Shown one piece after another: positions 34,861 to 47,308 of a stretch of DNA of 64,000 nucleotides (positions are counted from its first letter, which is position 1; each line of letters opens with the position of its first letter). The stretch is from NCBI RefSeq assembly GCF_004798865.1, contig NW_025335568.1:22129835-22193834 (forward strand), given 5' to 3'. Under the pieces are notes generated by a model. The model saw only the letters and a list, made by a program, of their open reading frames with translations. It was not told the origin of the DNA and ran no database searches. The position numbers and the translations under genes were made by a program. Source of the stretch: Varanus komodoensis. Its lineage: Eukaryota > Chordata > Lepidosauria > Squamata > Varanidae.

Positions 34861-37800
34861 TGATCTTTGCAGCATTTATACTGCATACTTATGTATGTCT
34901 AATAAACTATTTCTTCATTTGCACTTGCTAAATGTCTTAAAGATTGATTCTTTAGGCACAGTGCCATTCAATTAAAATATAGTAATGATCATAATAATAA
35001 AATAGTCATTCAATAAAATATAAAATGGTATAAAACTCAAACATAGCATTGAATGGATTCAAATACTAAAACCATCATCAGATATAAGACCTGGAAACTG
35101 TATCAAAGGTACCAAAATAGCAGGTTGCCGATATTAAAATGGTGAAAGTGCCTGAAAGAACAGAAATTTCTTAGCCTGTTGCAAAAAAATAACAATGACT
35201 AGGTTCACATGATTGTCACGGCTTGCTGTGGCTTATCTAAGCCATGAAAAGTTGCAGTGCCCATGGTTGCCAGGCTGCAGCTTGGTGAGGGTGGGCTATT
35301 GCCATGCTTAACTACCTCCCCACAGCCATAAAAGAGCACATGATTTCTGGGTGGTTTGTTAAAAGCTTCAGTCTGGTCTCACACCTGATAAGAGGAAATC
35401 TCTGGGGTGCTGCAACTTCTGGCCACCTTGGGCCTGATACGGAGCCCTGTGGGGTCCGCTGAGATGTCAGTTCAGGCCTGGAGATTTAGCTGCAACCTGA
35501 CTTACATTTACCTGCTAAATACAGGTAAATACATTGGACTCAGAACTGCAGAACTGAATCTTTCTGTCGTTAATTTAAGTTAATAACTGTTGTAGTTCAC
35601 ATTGGTTTTTTATGGTTTCATTTTCCTGAACCACTTTGAATGATCTGAAAAATCAGTATAAAATGTTTAACAACAGTGCACAAGGGAAAAATACCTTTGC
35701 ACGGGCTGTTTTTGAAAGAAAGAAAAGGAGGGAGAGGTTGGGTTTTTTTTTTTTTCTTTTTAAAAAATCAGGCATGATCTAGACATGAGGGGCACTTAAC
35801 TAGCGGTTGCCAAAAAAAAAAAAAAAAGACAACCGTACATAGATGCAATCCTGTATCTACCCAGATCTACCCAGCAGCCCAATGGTATTGATACTTACTC
35901 AATAACACTGAGCACCTGGACATTAAGCCAAGCACACAGTTCTCCTAATCAGCGTTCTCCACTGCTGTACAACATTTTGTATTTCTGTTAAAATTGCAGT
36001 ATTTCCAAATGTAGCTCTATGCATAAAAATGAGCACAGGAAAATTTTATACAAGTCTATGCCCTCTTCTTTGTTGATGCATAAATGGCCACTCTAGTCAG
36101 CTAAATGGATAAAAATGAAAGCCAGCTCTGAACTATTTAGCCTGATACGGTAATAAAGTTCTTGCTCATCTCATGCATATTTCTAAAGCATTGCTTCAGG
36201 ACTCGTCTGATGTGTTCAGATTTATTATTTATCCATTTCCTCAGCAACCCCTTTGAAGTGATCCTGGGTTTAATTCTGTTATTCATAACATCTAGGTTTT
36301 CTGTAGCAAGTATAAAGTTGCTTGTCTTTTCTTTTGATCCTTCTTTACCTACTTGAGGGCATATCTGTGTGGATCCCTTGATCCAAGCACAAATTTATTT
36401 ATTATGTGGGGCATAAACATGTGTTCAGATGAGAAGTCATTCACAAAGCTGATGAGCTGTCAGTTCATTAATACTCTAAATTAATTGTTTTAACATCCAG
36501 TTGAAGAAAAACATGCACATAAAGCCATTTGCCTGACACAAAAACATCAAGCTTCCAAACAACCCAACATAATGTTAAATAAGAACATTTCCAAATATCT
36601 CAGCTAAATATGGAAGGGGGCAAGTTAGTTCACATTACAGATACATGTAGCTGATTAAGTAGCTTGGATGCCCTCTGATGAATATTCAGACAGGAAAGAG
36701 AAATCTCAGAACTCCTAGTGTGCCCCACCCAGCCATAGGGCATATTGGTAGTTGTGGGACTTATTTCGCCGTAAGCATGCTTAGGATTGCCCTTTAGGGC
36801 AAAATCTTACGGTTGCCAGACTGACTGGTTGGTCATAGGAAAAGATGGATGGGAAAGCCGTCTGAAGCAGGGGTGCCTCTGGGCAGTTCACACATAATAA
36901 GGCATACCATGAAGCTACCTTTCTTGCCCTGTGTGCTGTGTTCACATATTCAGGAAGGGACCGCACATAAGCATTCTCCACACACCTCCATCTTCCCTCC
37001 AAATAACAGTGTGTATCCCATCAGCCCCCATGGCTGGGAACCAATCCTGCCTGTGTCACCTGCCTCTCCCCCATTGGCCCACATGCTCCCTTGGGCATGT
37101 TCTTAGCCAGCTGTGACTCCTTATTCCCTCCCCCTGCTCTGCAGAGCACCCGTCTACTCCTTAGAGTAGCCCAGCTGTTCTTCAGTTGCTGTTCCCTGTC
37201 TTTCCTCCTGGCATGGACCCTCATGCCTGGCCGGACCACCACCTGGCTGGATCTCCACAACGCCTGTCTTGCCCACCAGACACAGCCTTCCACACAAGTG
37301 TGCTGTCCCTTCTCATGAAAGGTCATGGAAACATGGCAGTGCAACCCACGAGGCCGGCAGGATGGGCACCTCAGCAATTCAGACAGGAGGTGCGTGGCCA
37401 GGCAAAAGGTAATCCGGCTGTGCGACAGAGGATGCAGACCAGGAGGGAAGACAAGGGGCTGAAAGGCAGCCAATCAGCACCCTGTCTGCTAGCAACTCAG
37501 CCGTTACTAGACAAACAGGGCACTGAAGAATGCCAGCTGGAGCAGCCATGGCTGCCAAGGCCAGTCGCTTCCAAACTCACTGTGGGAAATGGGAAACTAT
37601 AGAAAAACACTGTAACCAGCTTCACACATAACAAGAAGCAATGCTGAAATGCGGAAATCTTAGAAAAAACTGTTAGTTCTCCATGGTGATTCATGGTAAC
37701 CAAACGTGCCACACCTCACTATGCTTCTGATATTCTCACATGACAACAAATCATTCCTGCCATGACATGATGTGGGTGATTACAGCCTCTGTCCTCAGAA

Positions 37801-38105
37801 AGGCTGCCCTGTGCTCCTCAGCTGGTACAGTTCTTTCTGCAACTGCTGAAGGTCCAAAGATGGAAGACCATCTTTGGGACAGGAGGTGAGGAAGTGTTAT
37901 GGGAGTGGAAAGGAAGGAGCAAGGCAACCCTGACTTCTTGACAAATCCAGGCAGGGCTTCAGCCTCTCCTCCTGCTGAGGAAGAGGAAAACAGAAAGGTT
38001 GAGATGCTTGTCTGGGTTTTTGAGCAGGAAGGCATGTGGAGGCAACCCTTCCTTCTTCACTCCTCCCACACTTGATAGGATGTGAGTAACCTTCCAAGCT
38101 TCATA
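34861..38105. other. Gene-free stretch
   Basis: No gene is seen. It has a probable LINE tail at 35.58-35.67 kb, an A16 run at 35812-35827, and a GC-richer patch at 36.94-37.56 kb with frames of up to 150 codons on both strands but no recognisable domain. A GTTCACATGATTGTCACGG motif near 35.2 kb resembles the ends of squamate MITEs, but no partner end was seen. Confidence 0.45.
35580..35672 (+). mobile_element. LINE 3' tail, worn
   Basis: CTGAACCACTTTGAATGATCTG, then AATCAGTATAAAATGTTTAA, is the layout of an L2/CR1-group 3' end (GTAAACCACTTTGAGTG ... CGGTATAAAAATG). Only the tail is visible. Confidence 0.4.
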
Positions 38106-38109
38106 GGAT

Positions 38110-38218
38110 CACACCCTTAGTGGTTTAATTTTCAGTACTGTTCTCAGTGTTGGTTTTGTTAAGCATCTTGTGGGCTTAGGGCCCTGAAGGCAGGAGCAAA
38201 TATTTTAAATAAATAAAT
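38110..38218 (+). mobile_element. LINE 3' tail
   Basis: A TGTTAAGCATCTTGTGGGC block, then GAGCAAATATTTTAAATAAATAAATG, is the decayed tail of an L2/CR1-group LINE with its short A-rich repeat. Confidence 0.45.
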
Positions 38219-38444
38219 GTTGCTGTTGTTTACTCATTCTGGGATGGAATTTCTCCAATCCATTTCCCCCATTTTGAACATCTGGCACTGATGTCGAAAG
38301 AGAGCAAGGCAGAACACTTTCATAGTCTTCCCAGATCTTGTCTAGGTTTTGGCATATGTTCCAGTGCTGCTGTCAGAGAAAGGAGAGAAAGGATGCTGGC
38401 AATGGAAAAAAGCACAGCACCCAGACTTCGCCCGGGTTCAGCAT

Positions 38445-38545
38445 CCTCCAACCTGGTGCCTTCCAGATATATTGGCTATTCTGGAAGCTGTAGCCTAACG
38501 CTGCTGGAGAACACCAGGTGGGAGCAGTCAGAACTGAGTCCAGTA
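38445..38545. repeat. Palindromic interspersed repeat, ACTACAACTCCCATCA type
   Basis: AACCTGGTGCCTTCCAGATAT, ATTCTGGAAGCTGTAGCCTA and CTGGAGAACACCAGG echo a common amniote repeat in which an outward-facing ACTACAACTCCCATCA and its complement GGGAGTTGTAGT flank a short centre. Degraded copy. A clearer one lies at 52.5 kb. Confidence 0.4.
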
Positions 38546-38649
38546 CCTAGGTAATGCCAGGGACTTAGGGCCAATAGATGCAGAATGGCATGGCATGAGG
38601 TTCAACAATGAAATGAAATTTAAAAGCTAGCACAAGTACTCAGGAAGAC

Positions 38650-38830
38650 GGGAATGCGAGAAGCTGCCTCATATTGAATCAAACCACTGGCCCACTTATT
38701 CCATATTATCAGCACTGTCTGGCAACAGTCTTCCAGCGTTTGCCTCAAGTCTTTCCCAGTCATACCCAGAGGTTTGTTTCTTTGATTTATATTCCAGCTC
38801 TCTACCAAACATATCACCACAGGTGGCTTA
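38650..38830 (-). mobile_element. tRNA-derived SINE, 3' part
   Basis: AAGCTGCCTCATATTGAATC, AAACCACTGGCCCA and GCACTGTCTGGCAACAGTC match the antisense 3' half of a squamate SINE whose head is tRNA-Ala-like. Relatives lie at 45.48 and 48.13 kb on the same strand. The tRNA-like head is not clear in this copy. Confidence 0.5.
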
Positions 38831-38889
38831 AAAGAAATCATAACAAATAGAATATTTATGTATTTAACAAGCATAACAACGCCGGCTGG

Positions 38890-38955
38890 TGCCAGAGGTC
38901 AGACTAGATGGCCCGGGAGACCCCTTCTGACTCACTCTGTTTCTCTGTTTCTAAT
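38890..38955 (+). mobile_element. CR1 3' tail
   Basis: GGTCAGACTAGATGGCCCGG, then AGACCCCTTCTGACTC, is the CR1 3' UTR end (AGACTAGATGACC...GGTCCCTTCCAACTC). The usual ATTCTATGATT end is replaced by TCTGTTTCTCTGTTTCT. Confidence 0.55.
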
Positions 38956-39418
38956 TACAAATAACAGCACCCAACTCACAGGCCCCCTTCTAGGCCAATG
39001 GCCTTCTTGAAAACAATAGCATTTTCCTGTAATCAAAAGGACAGCAGAAAGAGAGTGAGTCTAGCCTCTTGGAAGGGGATCCACTGCCAGCAACTCTTGG
39101 TGATGGTAGGTCTGAAAAAATAGCCTCCCCAGAAAATCTTAAAAACCAGACAGAGGCAGACTGTTGGATAGCCCAGGTCTGATCCTGGACTTTGTACCTG
39201 GAAGACAGGAGCTCTTGATGGATTTATGTGCAGAAGTCCACTTCCGTATCTTCACAGTCCCTAACTGATCAGAGCATTTGCCTTTAAGGGATTTGCTATC
39301 TTATGAAAGATGAGAACATTGACTCACGGCTACATCTTGCTTGTGTGTTGAAACATTCCCAGTGCAAATGGCTATCTTCACTTTTGAACCCGTTTCAGGT
39401 CAAACTGTTTCGCACAAA

Positions 39419-39790
39419 CATAGAATCATAGAGTTGGAAGGTGATATTAAGGCCATCAAGTCCAAGCTCCTGCTGTGTTACACCATCCCACTCAGATGGC
39501 CGTCCAGTTTCTTTTTGAATGTCTCCATTGTGGGAGAGCCCAGCACTTCTCTAGGCACCTGGTTCCTCTGTTGTATTGCTCTGATAGTGGGGAAGCTTTT
39601 CCTGATGTCCAGCCTGAATCTGGGCTGTTGCAACTTGAACTGATTGTTCTGTGTCCTACACTCTGGCGTTAGCAAGAAGAGATCTTGACCTTCCTTTTTG
39701 TGACAGCCTTTGAGGTACCTATCTTATCATGTACCCCCTCAGTCTTCTCTTCTCAAGGCTGAACATTGAACAAAGCACATTAGAGATTCC
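39419..39790 (-). mobile_element. CR1 LINE 3' UTR and RT end
   Basis: It starts with the CR1 terminus antisense (ATAGAATCATAGAGTTGGAAGG). It then runs through CCGTCCAGTTTCTTTTTGAATG, GGGAGAGCCCAGCACTTCTC, TTCCTGATGTCCAGCCTGAAT and GTCCTACACTCTGG to CCCCTCAGTCTTCTCTTCTC. This is the usual order of a squamate CR1 3' portion on the minus strand. The 5' side is truncated near 39790. Diverged, no long frame. Confidence 0.85.
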
Positions 39791-39794
39791 TTTC

Positions 39795-42305
39795 ACATGC
39801 TTCCCCCACCACCCCCAAAGTAAGTTATTCTATGCACCATGATGGGCAAGTCTTCTAAAACATGGATGGCCTTTTTCTAGGCAAGGGATGTCCAGTTATT
39901 AATGTTATAGGAAAGACCAGAAAAAAAAGCAAATATCACATACATTAAGGAAAAGCTTCATGAACCATTTATCTTTAAACGCATTATCTGATGTAGTCTT
40001 CTAGCCTTCTAGACTGCATATATCTATCCCCCAACCCCTTTCTTGGACTTGCAGTCCAAATAAAGTTTTCTTGGCACTCATGATGCTTCTTGTATGGGTC
40101 TGACCCAGGGCTCACAAAATCCTGGAGCCCATGAAAGAGCTACTCAGAGACATGGAGCAGGCAACAGAAGGACTGTTTCAAAGGTTCTCCATCTGTGCAC
40201 TGGGACAGGAGGGATCATGACAAATACACCAGCCTTCAGAACCAATGCAGGTTTCCTGTCTGAATCAGATGTTACAAGACTGTAGCTAAAAAGAGCAGAA
40301 CTTTAATAATGCAAATTCAGTGTGGGCAAGTTCCAATTCCCCTCCCTAAGTTGTACAGGAATATGGAGTGATTCAACATGAACACTAAATCAAAGCAGTA
40401 CATCGATTTCTTGAATATACTAATAAATGTTGGATTGAGACCAAACTGCTTAGCTTGTTGCTTTCAAATTTCATCTGCCCAGTATTAATGGTGACTCAGG
40501 GACTCGTTAGCTTATAAAATACTGAGAACATATGAAGAAATATTATAACAGAGCAGGAGGACACAAAGAAGGAAGGATTAAGTAGCCTTCCTTTGTATAA
40601 ACAAGAGAAGTCATCAGCAGTCATTAAATGTTAGGAGTATCTTTTATGCATTTATATTAAAATAGCATTTCAGTTATATGCAGCTATAGAGTTGGAAGGA
40701 CACCATGGTTACTGGGATATCTATTAATGCAGCATGTTACACATTCCACATTGTGAAATAATCAGACCTGCATGCTGACAAAACCAAAAGAACACATCTG
40801 CTGCTCACATGACTCTGTGACATGCATCCACAGTCATCAAGGAGTCACCTTCTTAACCTCTTCTCAGGAGGCACATCTGATTTTCAAGACAATCTGTTCA
40901 GCCTTTGAAAAGGGTAAAACCTGGAACAAGTAGGAGGAAAAAAAGCAGCTTATGGTTCTGAAGGCAGAACATCTTGGGAGACCATTAGAATGATGGCTAC
41001 AGATCCACTGATGACTCATGCGATGGCTTCTTGACTGTGCTCAGTATATATGTTCTATTACAGTATATTGTCCTTTTGGGATTCTTTTGATAAAGCATTT
41101 CTGTTACAGGTCTGGAGCTTTCTATAACAGGGCCCTAGGAAAGAACGGCTTTCTTCCTCTCTGCCCTGTTTGCTCTGATTTGATGGACAAGTCTTTTGCC
41201 TGGACTATCTAGTAGGGCGGAGCATATTTATCAAATCCCATAAGGCAGCTACTGGTCCTCAGCTTTCACCAGTGGTCCTTCTGAGGACCTAGTCTCTACT
41301 TGGAGGAGATGACATGGGCCATGGATCTAATAGTTCTCCCATTTGCAGTCAATCAGCAGGTATCAACAGGGTTATAAAACACTGTATACAATATCCCTCA
41401 AAGTTCTTCCTGGTAGTGAACAGGAAAATGAAGGTCAAATATTAATAACCTGCCTTTCTCTGCTCTATCTCTTGTTCTTCTCCAAGTTTTTCTGAAGGTA
41501 CTTCCCAGTACTCATAATGGTCATTTCTGGTCAGGTAACGGAAGATAGAGGTAGTCCTTTCCCAGCTCCCCACGTCACCATCTCTCTCTCTCTCTCCTAT
41601 GCCTGATGTCAAGCTCTTGTGCTGGCAGTTCATAAATGACAATGCATTGGTGTAAAAAGAGAAATTATCCTGGCTGGTGTTTGCTGTCTTTGTCTCTGCT
41701 GTTGAATGATCTACCTCTGCAGTAAGTCTACTGTGCTTCAAGCAACAGGAATCCATTAAGCAGCCAAGGAGTTTGGTGGGATCTCAGGGACTGGTAAACA
41801 GAGCTCTCCAAATACTCCCAGAATCTTCCATCAAGTTGTACAGTCAACCTGACTCCTTGGTATCTTGGGGACCAGAAGACAATGAAACAATTGGGTTGAT
41901 AACTAAAGTGCAAGCAGGAGAAGAGTAAAAATGCATGTTTTCCTAGAGCAGATGGGACTATGTCTACATAGTATTGCTCACTGGTGAGTCTGTGGAGGGA
42001 ATTCATTGTTGTTGCCATATGTGTAACCATATTCCAAACGGTTTTTCAATTTGCATTAGTGCTACTACTGGCAATGTCAGGTTGTTTGAGAGAGCCAGCT
42101 CACATTGCTTCTAAACATGACTGGCAGAATTAGCATTTTTATGAAGGCAGCACCCACTTTAGTCAGCATTTCTCACTGGTAATGCTTTATTTCCTCAGAG
42201 TATTGTAAGTTTTACACAGGACAGTTGTTAAAGCACTTTGACTTCCAAAAATGTGAGTTTTCCTAAATCATTACAAAAATTGACCCTTGGTGATGTGAGC
42301 TGGCG
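39795..42305. other. Gene-free stretch
   Basis: No gene or named repeat is recognised apart from a short TC run at 41581-41597. Frames of 100-104 codons on the minus strand (41442-41756 and 41728-42030) lack features and are probably chance. Confidence 0.5.
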
Positions 42306-42309
42306 CTGA

Positions 42310-42480
42310 GGGAAGTTGCTGCCCAAAACACGTGGCGGGACGGCTGGCAGCAGCATTCGTGAACGGCAACCTGCTTCTGACGAGGTGCATCTGATGAAGC
42401 AGCCTGTATTCCACTAACGTTTATACAATAATCCACAAGTCCACCTTTAAGGTGCCACAAGGATCTTTACTGTTTTTTTT
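42310..42480 (+). repeat. Interspersed repeat with AAGGTGCCACAAG motif
   Basis: GCATCTGATGAAG (42387), then a CACTAACGTTTATACAATAA stretch and TTTAAGGTGCCACAAGGATC, matches a repeat common across amniotes that reads GCATCTGATGAAGTGGGCTG ... AGTCTCTAAGGTGCCACAAG. I recall the sequence pattern but not its class. Confidence 0.45.
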
Positions 42481-42814
42481 GCATAAAACATCTTATGCAG
42501 CAGATTCACTGGCATTGCAGAGGGCATTGTAACGAAGGCAGGTGTTGACAAGTCAACTCCAGGAAGTGACAATGTGACAACCATGCATCCAAATTGCCCT
42601 TGGCATGGACGAATGTAAGCACTGGAGATGCATGTTTCTGCTGTCTCGATTTTCTTATTGGAAACATATTTGGTTAATAATTAGCTCAATATCCCGTTTG
42701 AATTTAAGACAGAAGGACAAATATAAACATCTGGAAAGTGAGTCTGCTCAGATTGTTAGGGGGCACATATTATGTTCCCAGTGTTTACTATACTTTAGTG
42801 TATTATATTTTGAT

Positions 42815-42884
42815 GTTTTGTGAGCCGCCCCGAGGCTTCAGCGAATGGGGCGGCATAGACATTTTCTAAATAAATAAATAAATA
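42815..42884 (+). mobile_element. L2-like LINE copy 4, tail only
   Basis: The terminal hairpin (42824-42854) is followed by CATAGACATTTTCTAAATAAATAAATAAAT. This is near-identical to the tails of copies 1 and 3 apart from the hairpin loop. No more than about 70 bases can be assigned, so it is an extreme 5' truncation. Confidence 0.8.
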
Positions 42885-44595
42885 TAATTATATTTACCAC
42901 CATCAATCAGACCCATTTTTAATGCACAATGAGAAGGGTGCATGAAGACTTCCACAATGGAATGGTATAGTGCGGAGCATCTGCATTTAAAGAAGGTGAA
43001 GAGATTTTTAAGGAGTGTATAAAAGGGCGTGAGTGAGGACACTGCCAGTCCCAGGCTTCTGAGGGGAGAATCACTGGGCTAAACGTCTTCACTGGGCCAC
43101 CTCGCTCAGCAGCTCTACCTTCTTACTGCCTTGTCACCAGCTGCTACAGCTCATCTTCCCCTTCATCATCATTGCTACCACTTGCTTGCTTGACGGAAGA
43201 ACAGTGAGCAGGGTAGCAGCAGCATCCAGTGCTTCTTCTCCGCTCTGCTTTTGTCTGGGCCAGAGCAAAGGGCAGATGAGCAAGCAGGCTGCAATGCTCA
43301 AGAAGAGCAGCCATCCAGGGTCTCTTGTCAGCAGGCCTCTGTCTGAATTTTGTTCAGCCATGCCTGCCTTTGGCATCATTCCTGAGCAAGGATTAAAGTG
43401 TGCCATTCATCTTCAAGAACATCACAAACATGCCCCAACTGGTGACAGTGGCACTATCACAAGCACAACCCAACTGAGCAACATGGTATGCTCCAAATGA
43501 GATTCTAGGGGTAAGGGATTCACATTGGATCTCATTTCAGTCAAAAGATGGGTCTTCCAACAACTCAAGGCATGCCCACTGATATTCCCTCACCTGCACC
43601 ACCATTGCATATTGGCCCTCCTGCTTTACTGTACCAGTCAGCTCTTGAGCACTGGTTTCCATTCTCTGCCCACCCTGTCTGCTTCAGGTATGCTGCATTC
43701 CCAGTGCTCAGTAAATTTCATTCATTCAAGTTTTAAGTTTTGCTTCTTGTGTGCAGCTTTCACCTCCCTTCAACAACTACTAAAAGTGGAGGAAACTTGT
43801 CATCTTCTGCAATTTCCTTGCACAAGAAACCCCCTGCGACAACTGAGGTAACTGCAATATCTTTCACTTAAATATGTGAAGCATTCCTTTAACTAATCTG
43901 GAGGCCAAAGAGAGTGTAGTAAATGCGGCAAGGATGGAGCAACGGCTCCCCAGTCACACCCATCATGGGTTGTACTGGCAACAACAGCTGGACTGACAAA
44001 TCTTACTCCAACACTACTGGCACATATGGCTCGCCTTGTGCCTCTGAGCACTCAGTGATGACTGCCAGGGTGGCAGAGTCAACTTCTGGAAAGATTTGGC
44101 TGCCTCAGCATCTGCACCCAGTGCAGCAGCAGCAGCAGCAGCATGACATGGCATGTGAGCAGGGCAACAATGGTACCATGCCTGCTGAAAAGCATGGGCC
44201 TGATCAGCTGTTCCCCAGACTGCTTGCTAGGTCAAGGGCCTGTCCCAAGAGCACTGTCTGTGGAAGGCTGGGAGAAGGTGGCTTTTGTGATATGAAGCTC
44301 ATCCAGATCAGGTACACACAGCAATGCTTCGTGGCCACCAAGGCAGCATCTCAAGCGTATAGGATCCATCAGAGGTGATGGATTTGGTTCCTGTGAACAT
44401 GCACGTCATTGCACTGCCCTTCAGGCTGTCTTGATATAAATTCCAGTTCAGTATTTATGCAGAGTCGAGTTGATTTGTCAACTGACGTGCTCTAACAATG
44501 TGGTACTTCTTATAAAATGAGGTTCTAAGATGGATTTCAAAAGAGGAACAATTCTGAAATAATTGAAAGAAACAGACAGACATTGGAAGCCATGT
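42885..44595. other. Unassigned stretch with open frames
   Basis: Several frames of 90-151 codons occur close together here (minus 43134-43406; plus 43186-43500, 43525-43851 and 43923-44378), in sequence with somewhat higher GC than its surroundings. One has a (CAG)n stretch coding six Gln. A TATAAAAG box lies at 43018-43025. A 147-bp interval, 43541-43687, is bounded by an acceptor-like CTCATTTCAG and a donor-like CAG|GTATGC and is open in two frames. No protein family is recognised. Chance remains the simplest explanation. Confidence 0.35.
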
Positions 44596-44599
44596 GCTG

Positions 44600-44765
44600 C
44601 CAAGAGAGGATGCCAGCTGCTAGAGAGCATTAGTGTGAGGGTGCCATTGCACTCCTGTTTTCCATGAGCTTCCCAAAGGCATTTGGCCGGCCACTGCGAG
44701 ATGGGAATGCTGGATGAGACAGGCCTTCAGTCCAATCCAGCAGGACTGCTTTTATGTTCTCACCA
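44600..44765 (+). mobile_element. CR1 LINE 3' UTR
   Basis: GGGTGCCATTGCACTCCTG, CTTCCCAAAGGCATTTGGCC, GGCCACTGCGAGATGGGAATGCTGGATGAGACAGG and CCAATCCAGCAGGACTGCTTTTATGTTCT follow the order of the squamate CR1 3' UTR on the plus strand. Its minus-strand counterpart, with longer preservation, is at 60.72 kb. Confidence 0.7.
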
Positions 44766-45479
44766 CCCTGGTGCAAACCGCACACACATTAAATACAGTC
44801 ATATTGACACATTTGCAAAATGGAGGGGAAAATTGAGCAGGAACAGCCATAAGATAGCTCTGTGGAAGTAAGAACCCACTATAAACCATGTAAAATAACA
44901 TCAAGGCAACCCAGTGGTCATGGCATGCCACAACATCTTTGTGAAATTATCTTCCACTGGGAGGCTGAAACACCTAAAGTCGCCCTCCAGCAGAATCTGT
45001 TGTGAAAACAATGGTGCTCTCAAGCACTGTGCTTTTGTTTTTGTAATCTTTATGCCTTGATTTGTTGAGGTGAAAGATATTTCTACCATGGAGCCAATTC
45101 ACAGAACATCCCTCCTGCTTGTTCTACTCTTCAGATGACTTTCTGGAAGAAGAAAAGTAGTACAATAGCACCAGGATGAGGCTTGACTTTCAAAACAAGA
45201 GAACAATGCACTTGATACAATACACCCCTCTTTCCAATGGCTGTGTCCTACTTTGAGGAAGAAAGCTTCTAGTAACAGGCACCCTCTATATGAAGGATGT
45301 TCTAAGATCCATAAGCAGAAAAAGCCCTGCTTCCTCAGAATTGTAGCCCCTGGAAGTCAGACTGGGCCGGCAGGCAGCTCACAGGACCCACTACAGTAAG
45401 ATGTTTCATAGGTCTATTTGAATTATTGTAATTATTTCCAATGTGCGTCTATGCATTAAAGTTCAGTCATGCAAGGTCA

Positions 45480-45605
45480 GTCTTACTCTGTGACCAGCAG
45501 GGCTCTCCAGGGGTTCAGGCAGGAAGTTTCCCATCCCCGTCTGGAGATGCTAAGAATCAGACCTGGGACCTTTAGTGTGCAAAGCACGCAAACACCGATC
45601 AACAA
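45480..45605 (-). mobile_element. tRNA-derived SINE, head part
   Basis: CTCTCCAGGGGTTCAGGCAGG, CATCCCCGTCTGGAGATGC and AATCAGACCTGGGACCTTT are the antisense of a tRNA-Ala-like SINE head. The box B region reads as AAAGGTCCCAGGTCTGATTC on the minus strand. Box A is decayed at 45575-45600. Inactive fragment. Confidence 0.5.
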
Positions 45606-45609
45606 CCTT

Positions 45610-47165
45610 TTTCTAAATTTAACATTCTCTTGTGCATAAGCACCTTCTCCTTTTCGGATCAGTTTAGAATAGCCAGAAATAGAAGAGAGTAAGCCAGGGT
45701 CCATGTGCAGAAGAGGGACGCTGGGCAAGGGTACCTTGAGGAAAGCTGCAGCGGCTGCCAAAACCAACTCCGCTGTACATTCTGAATGGTGACAGGAGCC
45801 AGTCCTCTTTCATAGGTCACTTAGAAGCATTGCTGAACCCCAAAGCCCTCCAGACATTCACGGATATATGGTTCCATAGTTTATGTTTTTGCATCTTTAG
45901 CAGACAAAGTCATCCATCTCACTGTGGAACTCTACAGAAAGGTGTGAAAATATACCAGGGCTATTCTGCTGCCTTAGCATCATGCAATTCAGCCACTTCA
46001 AGATAAGTTGTATAATAGCCACCTTGCCTTCTGGGTTAGGTCTGGGTTATTGGATGCATGAAAAACTATTTTGATAGGTACCAATGGGACAAGAAAATCA
46101 ACTTCCTTTCTATGTACCCAGTGTGAATGACATCATACTCCAGGTGATTAGGATACGGATGCTAATAATGAGTTTTCTTTTTCTCTTTACTTTTTTTTTG
46201 CAGACTGGAAGAAAATCCTGCAGATCTCTAATATTCCATTTCAGATTTCCAATTCCCATGGTCATCAGCAGTAGGAAGAGAATTAATACTTGCTAATCAG
46301 AGCCGCATTCCATTGCCTTAAGCAGCACAGGTGCCCTTGCTTTACTTAAAAAGCAGAGACTGTGCACGCTCTCCAGCAATGGCCATTCTTCTCTCCCCCC
46401 CACCCGCCCCCACGATCTATACTACTGCTAGCTATAAATTCTTCCTTCCCAGCAGCCACATGGCATGATTTCACTGGCTATTTTTATTCATTAAGACCAG
46501 CTGCTTAGCAGTGCCTGAAGGTAAAGGTAAATAATAAATACATAGAAGCGCATGGATGCCTTAACCATATGGTTCATTAAAAAGAGGAAGAGCTTTAATG
46601 TTCCAGAGGAGCTGCTGACTCACACATGGTGCATTTCACCCACAGTACGACACCACACATGGGGCAGAGGGGCATGTGTAAAGGGGGACTTCAGCAAATC
46701 CTCCCGACATTAACTGGGCCTCAGTTTATAAGCACAATGCGAGTTGCTCTTCTAAAATTGCCTGTTTACTCTAACTGAACTAGGAGAAATCCAGCGTTTT
46801 TTCCACCACAACTCTTTAGGATGTAATTCTGAACACAACACAATTCATGATGAAAGAAACGCTATCAGAGCTTTAACATATTCCTCCTCTGTACATCCAT
46901 TGTGTTCGCACATGCCCAAGTCTACAGTGGACCATGTAGTCCAAGATACTAGAGTGAAAGAATATTGTATACTAATTAAAGACACTTTATCCATTGATGC
47001 TTTTGTAGGAGTATACCCCAAGTATGTCCTCTGTTAAGTTTACAGAGGGCGGGGAGGAGAGCACAAAGCATGCCTGCATTGCATTTCTGTCATATATCAT
47101 ATGGATACACAAGGCAGATAGTCACATCTGGCTAGACCTCTCTGGGGAATGGCATTGGATCTGCA
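45610..47165. other. Gene-free stretch
   Basis: No gene, RNA or named repeat. C-rich stretch at 46395-46413. Confidence 0.5.
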
Positions 47166-47171
47166 TAATGA

Positions 47172-47266
47172 CTGGGTTCAGACAACACATTAATCCACAT
47201 GCAAGGGTCGAGTATTGGTTCAACATGGGTTGTTCAATCATGGGTTACCAAGTTGCCTGAACCCAT
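47172..47266. mobile_element. Small MITE-like element with 14-bp terminal inverted repeats
   Basis: TGGGTTCAGACAAC (47173-47186) and GTTGCCTGAACCCA (47252-47265) are inverted with one mismatch and enclose about 65 bases with internal ATGGGTT repeats. There is no coding capacity and no clear target-site duplication. It fits a non-autonomous DNA transposon, superfamily not determined. Confidence 0.5.
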
Positions 47267-47308
47267 CTGTACCAAGTCATGGTTTGCTAACCATGAAAAA
47301 CCCATTAT

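Noticed and set aside
37021-37602. Frames of 138 and 150 codons in a GC-richer patch
   Set aside because: They overlap on opposite strands in a region of higher GC, where stop codons are rarer. No protein family is recognised.
42960-43100. A fossil LTR, suggested by a TATA box
   Set aside because: No matching second copy, no TG...CA ends and no primer-binding site were seen.
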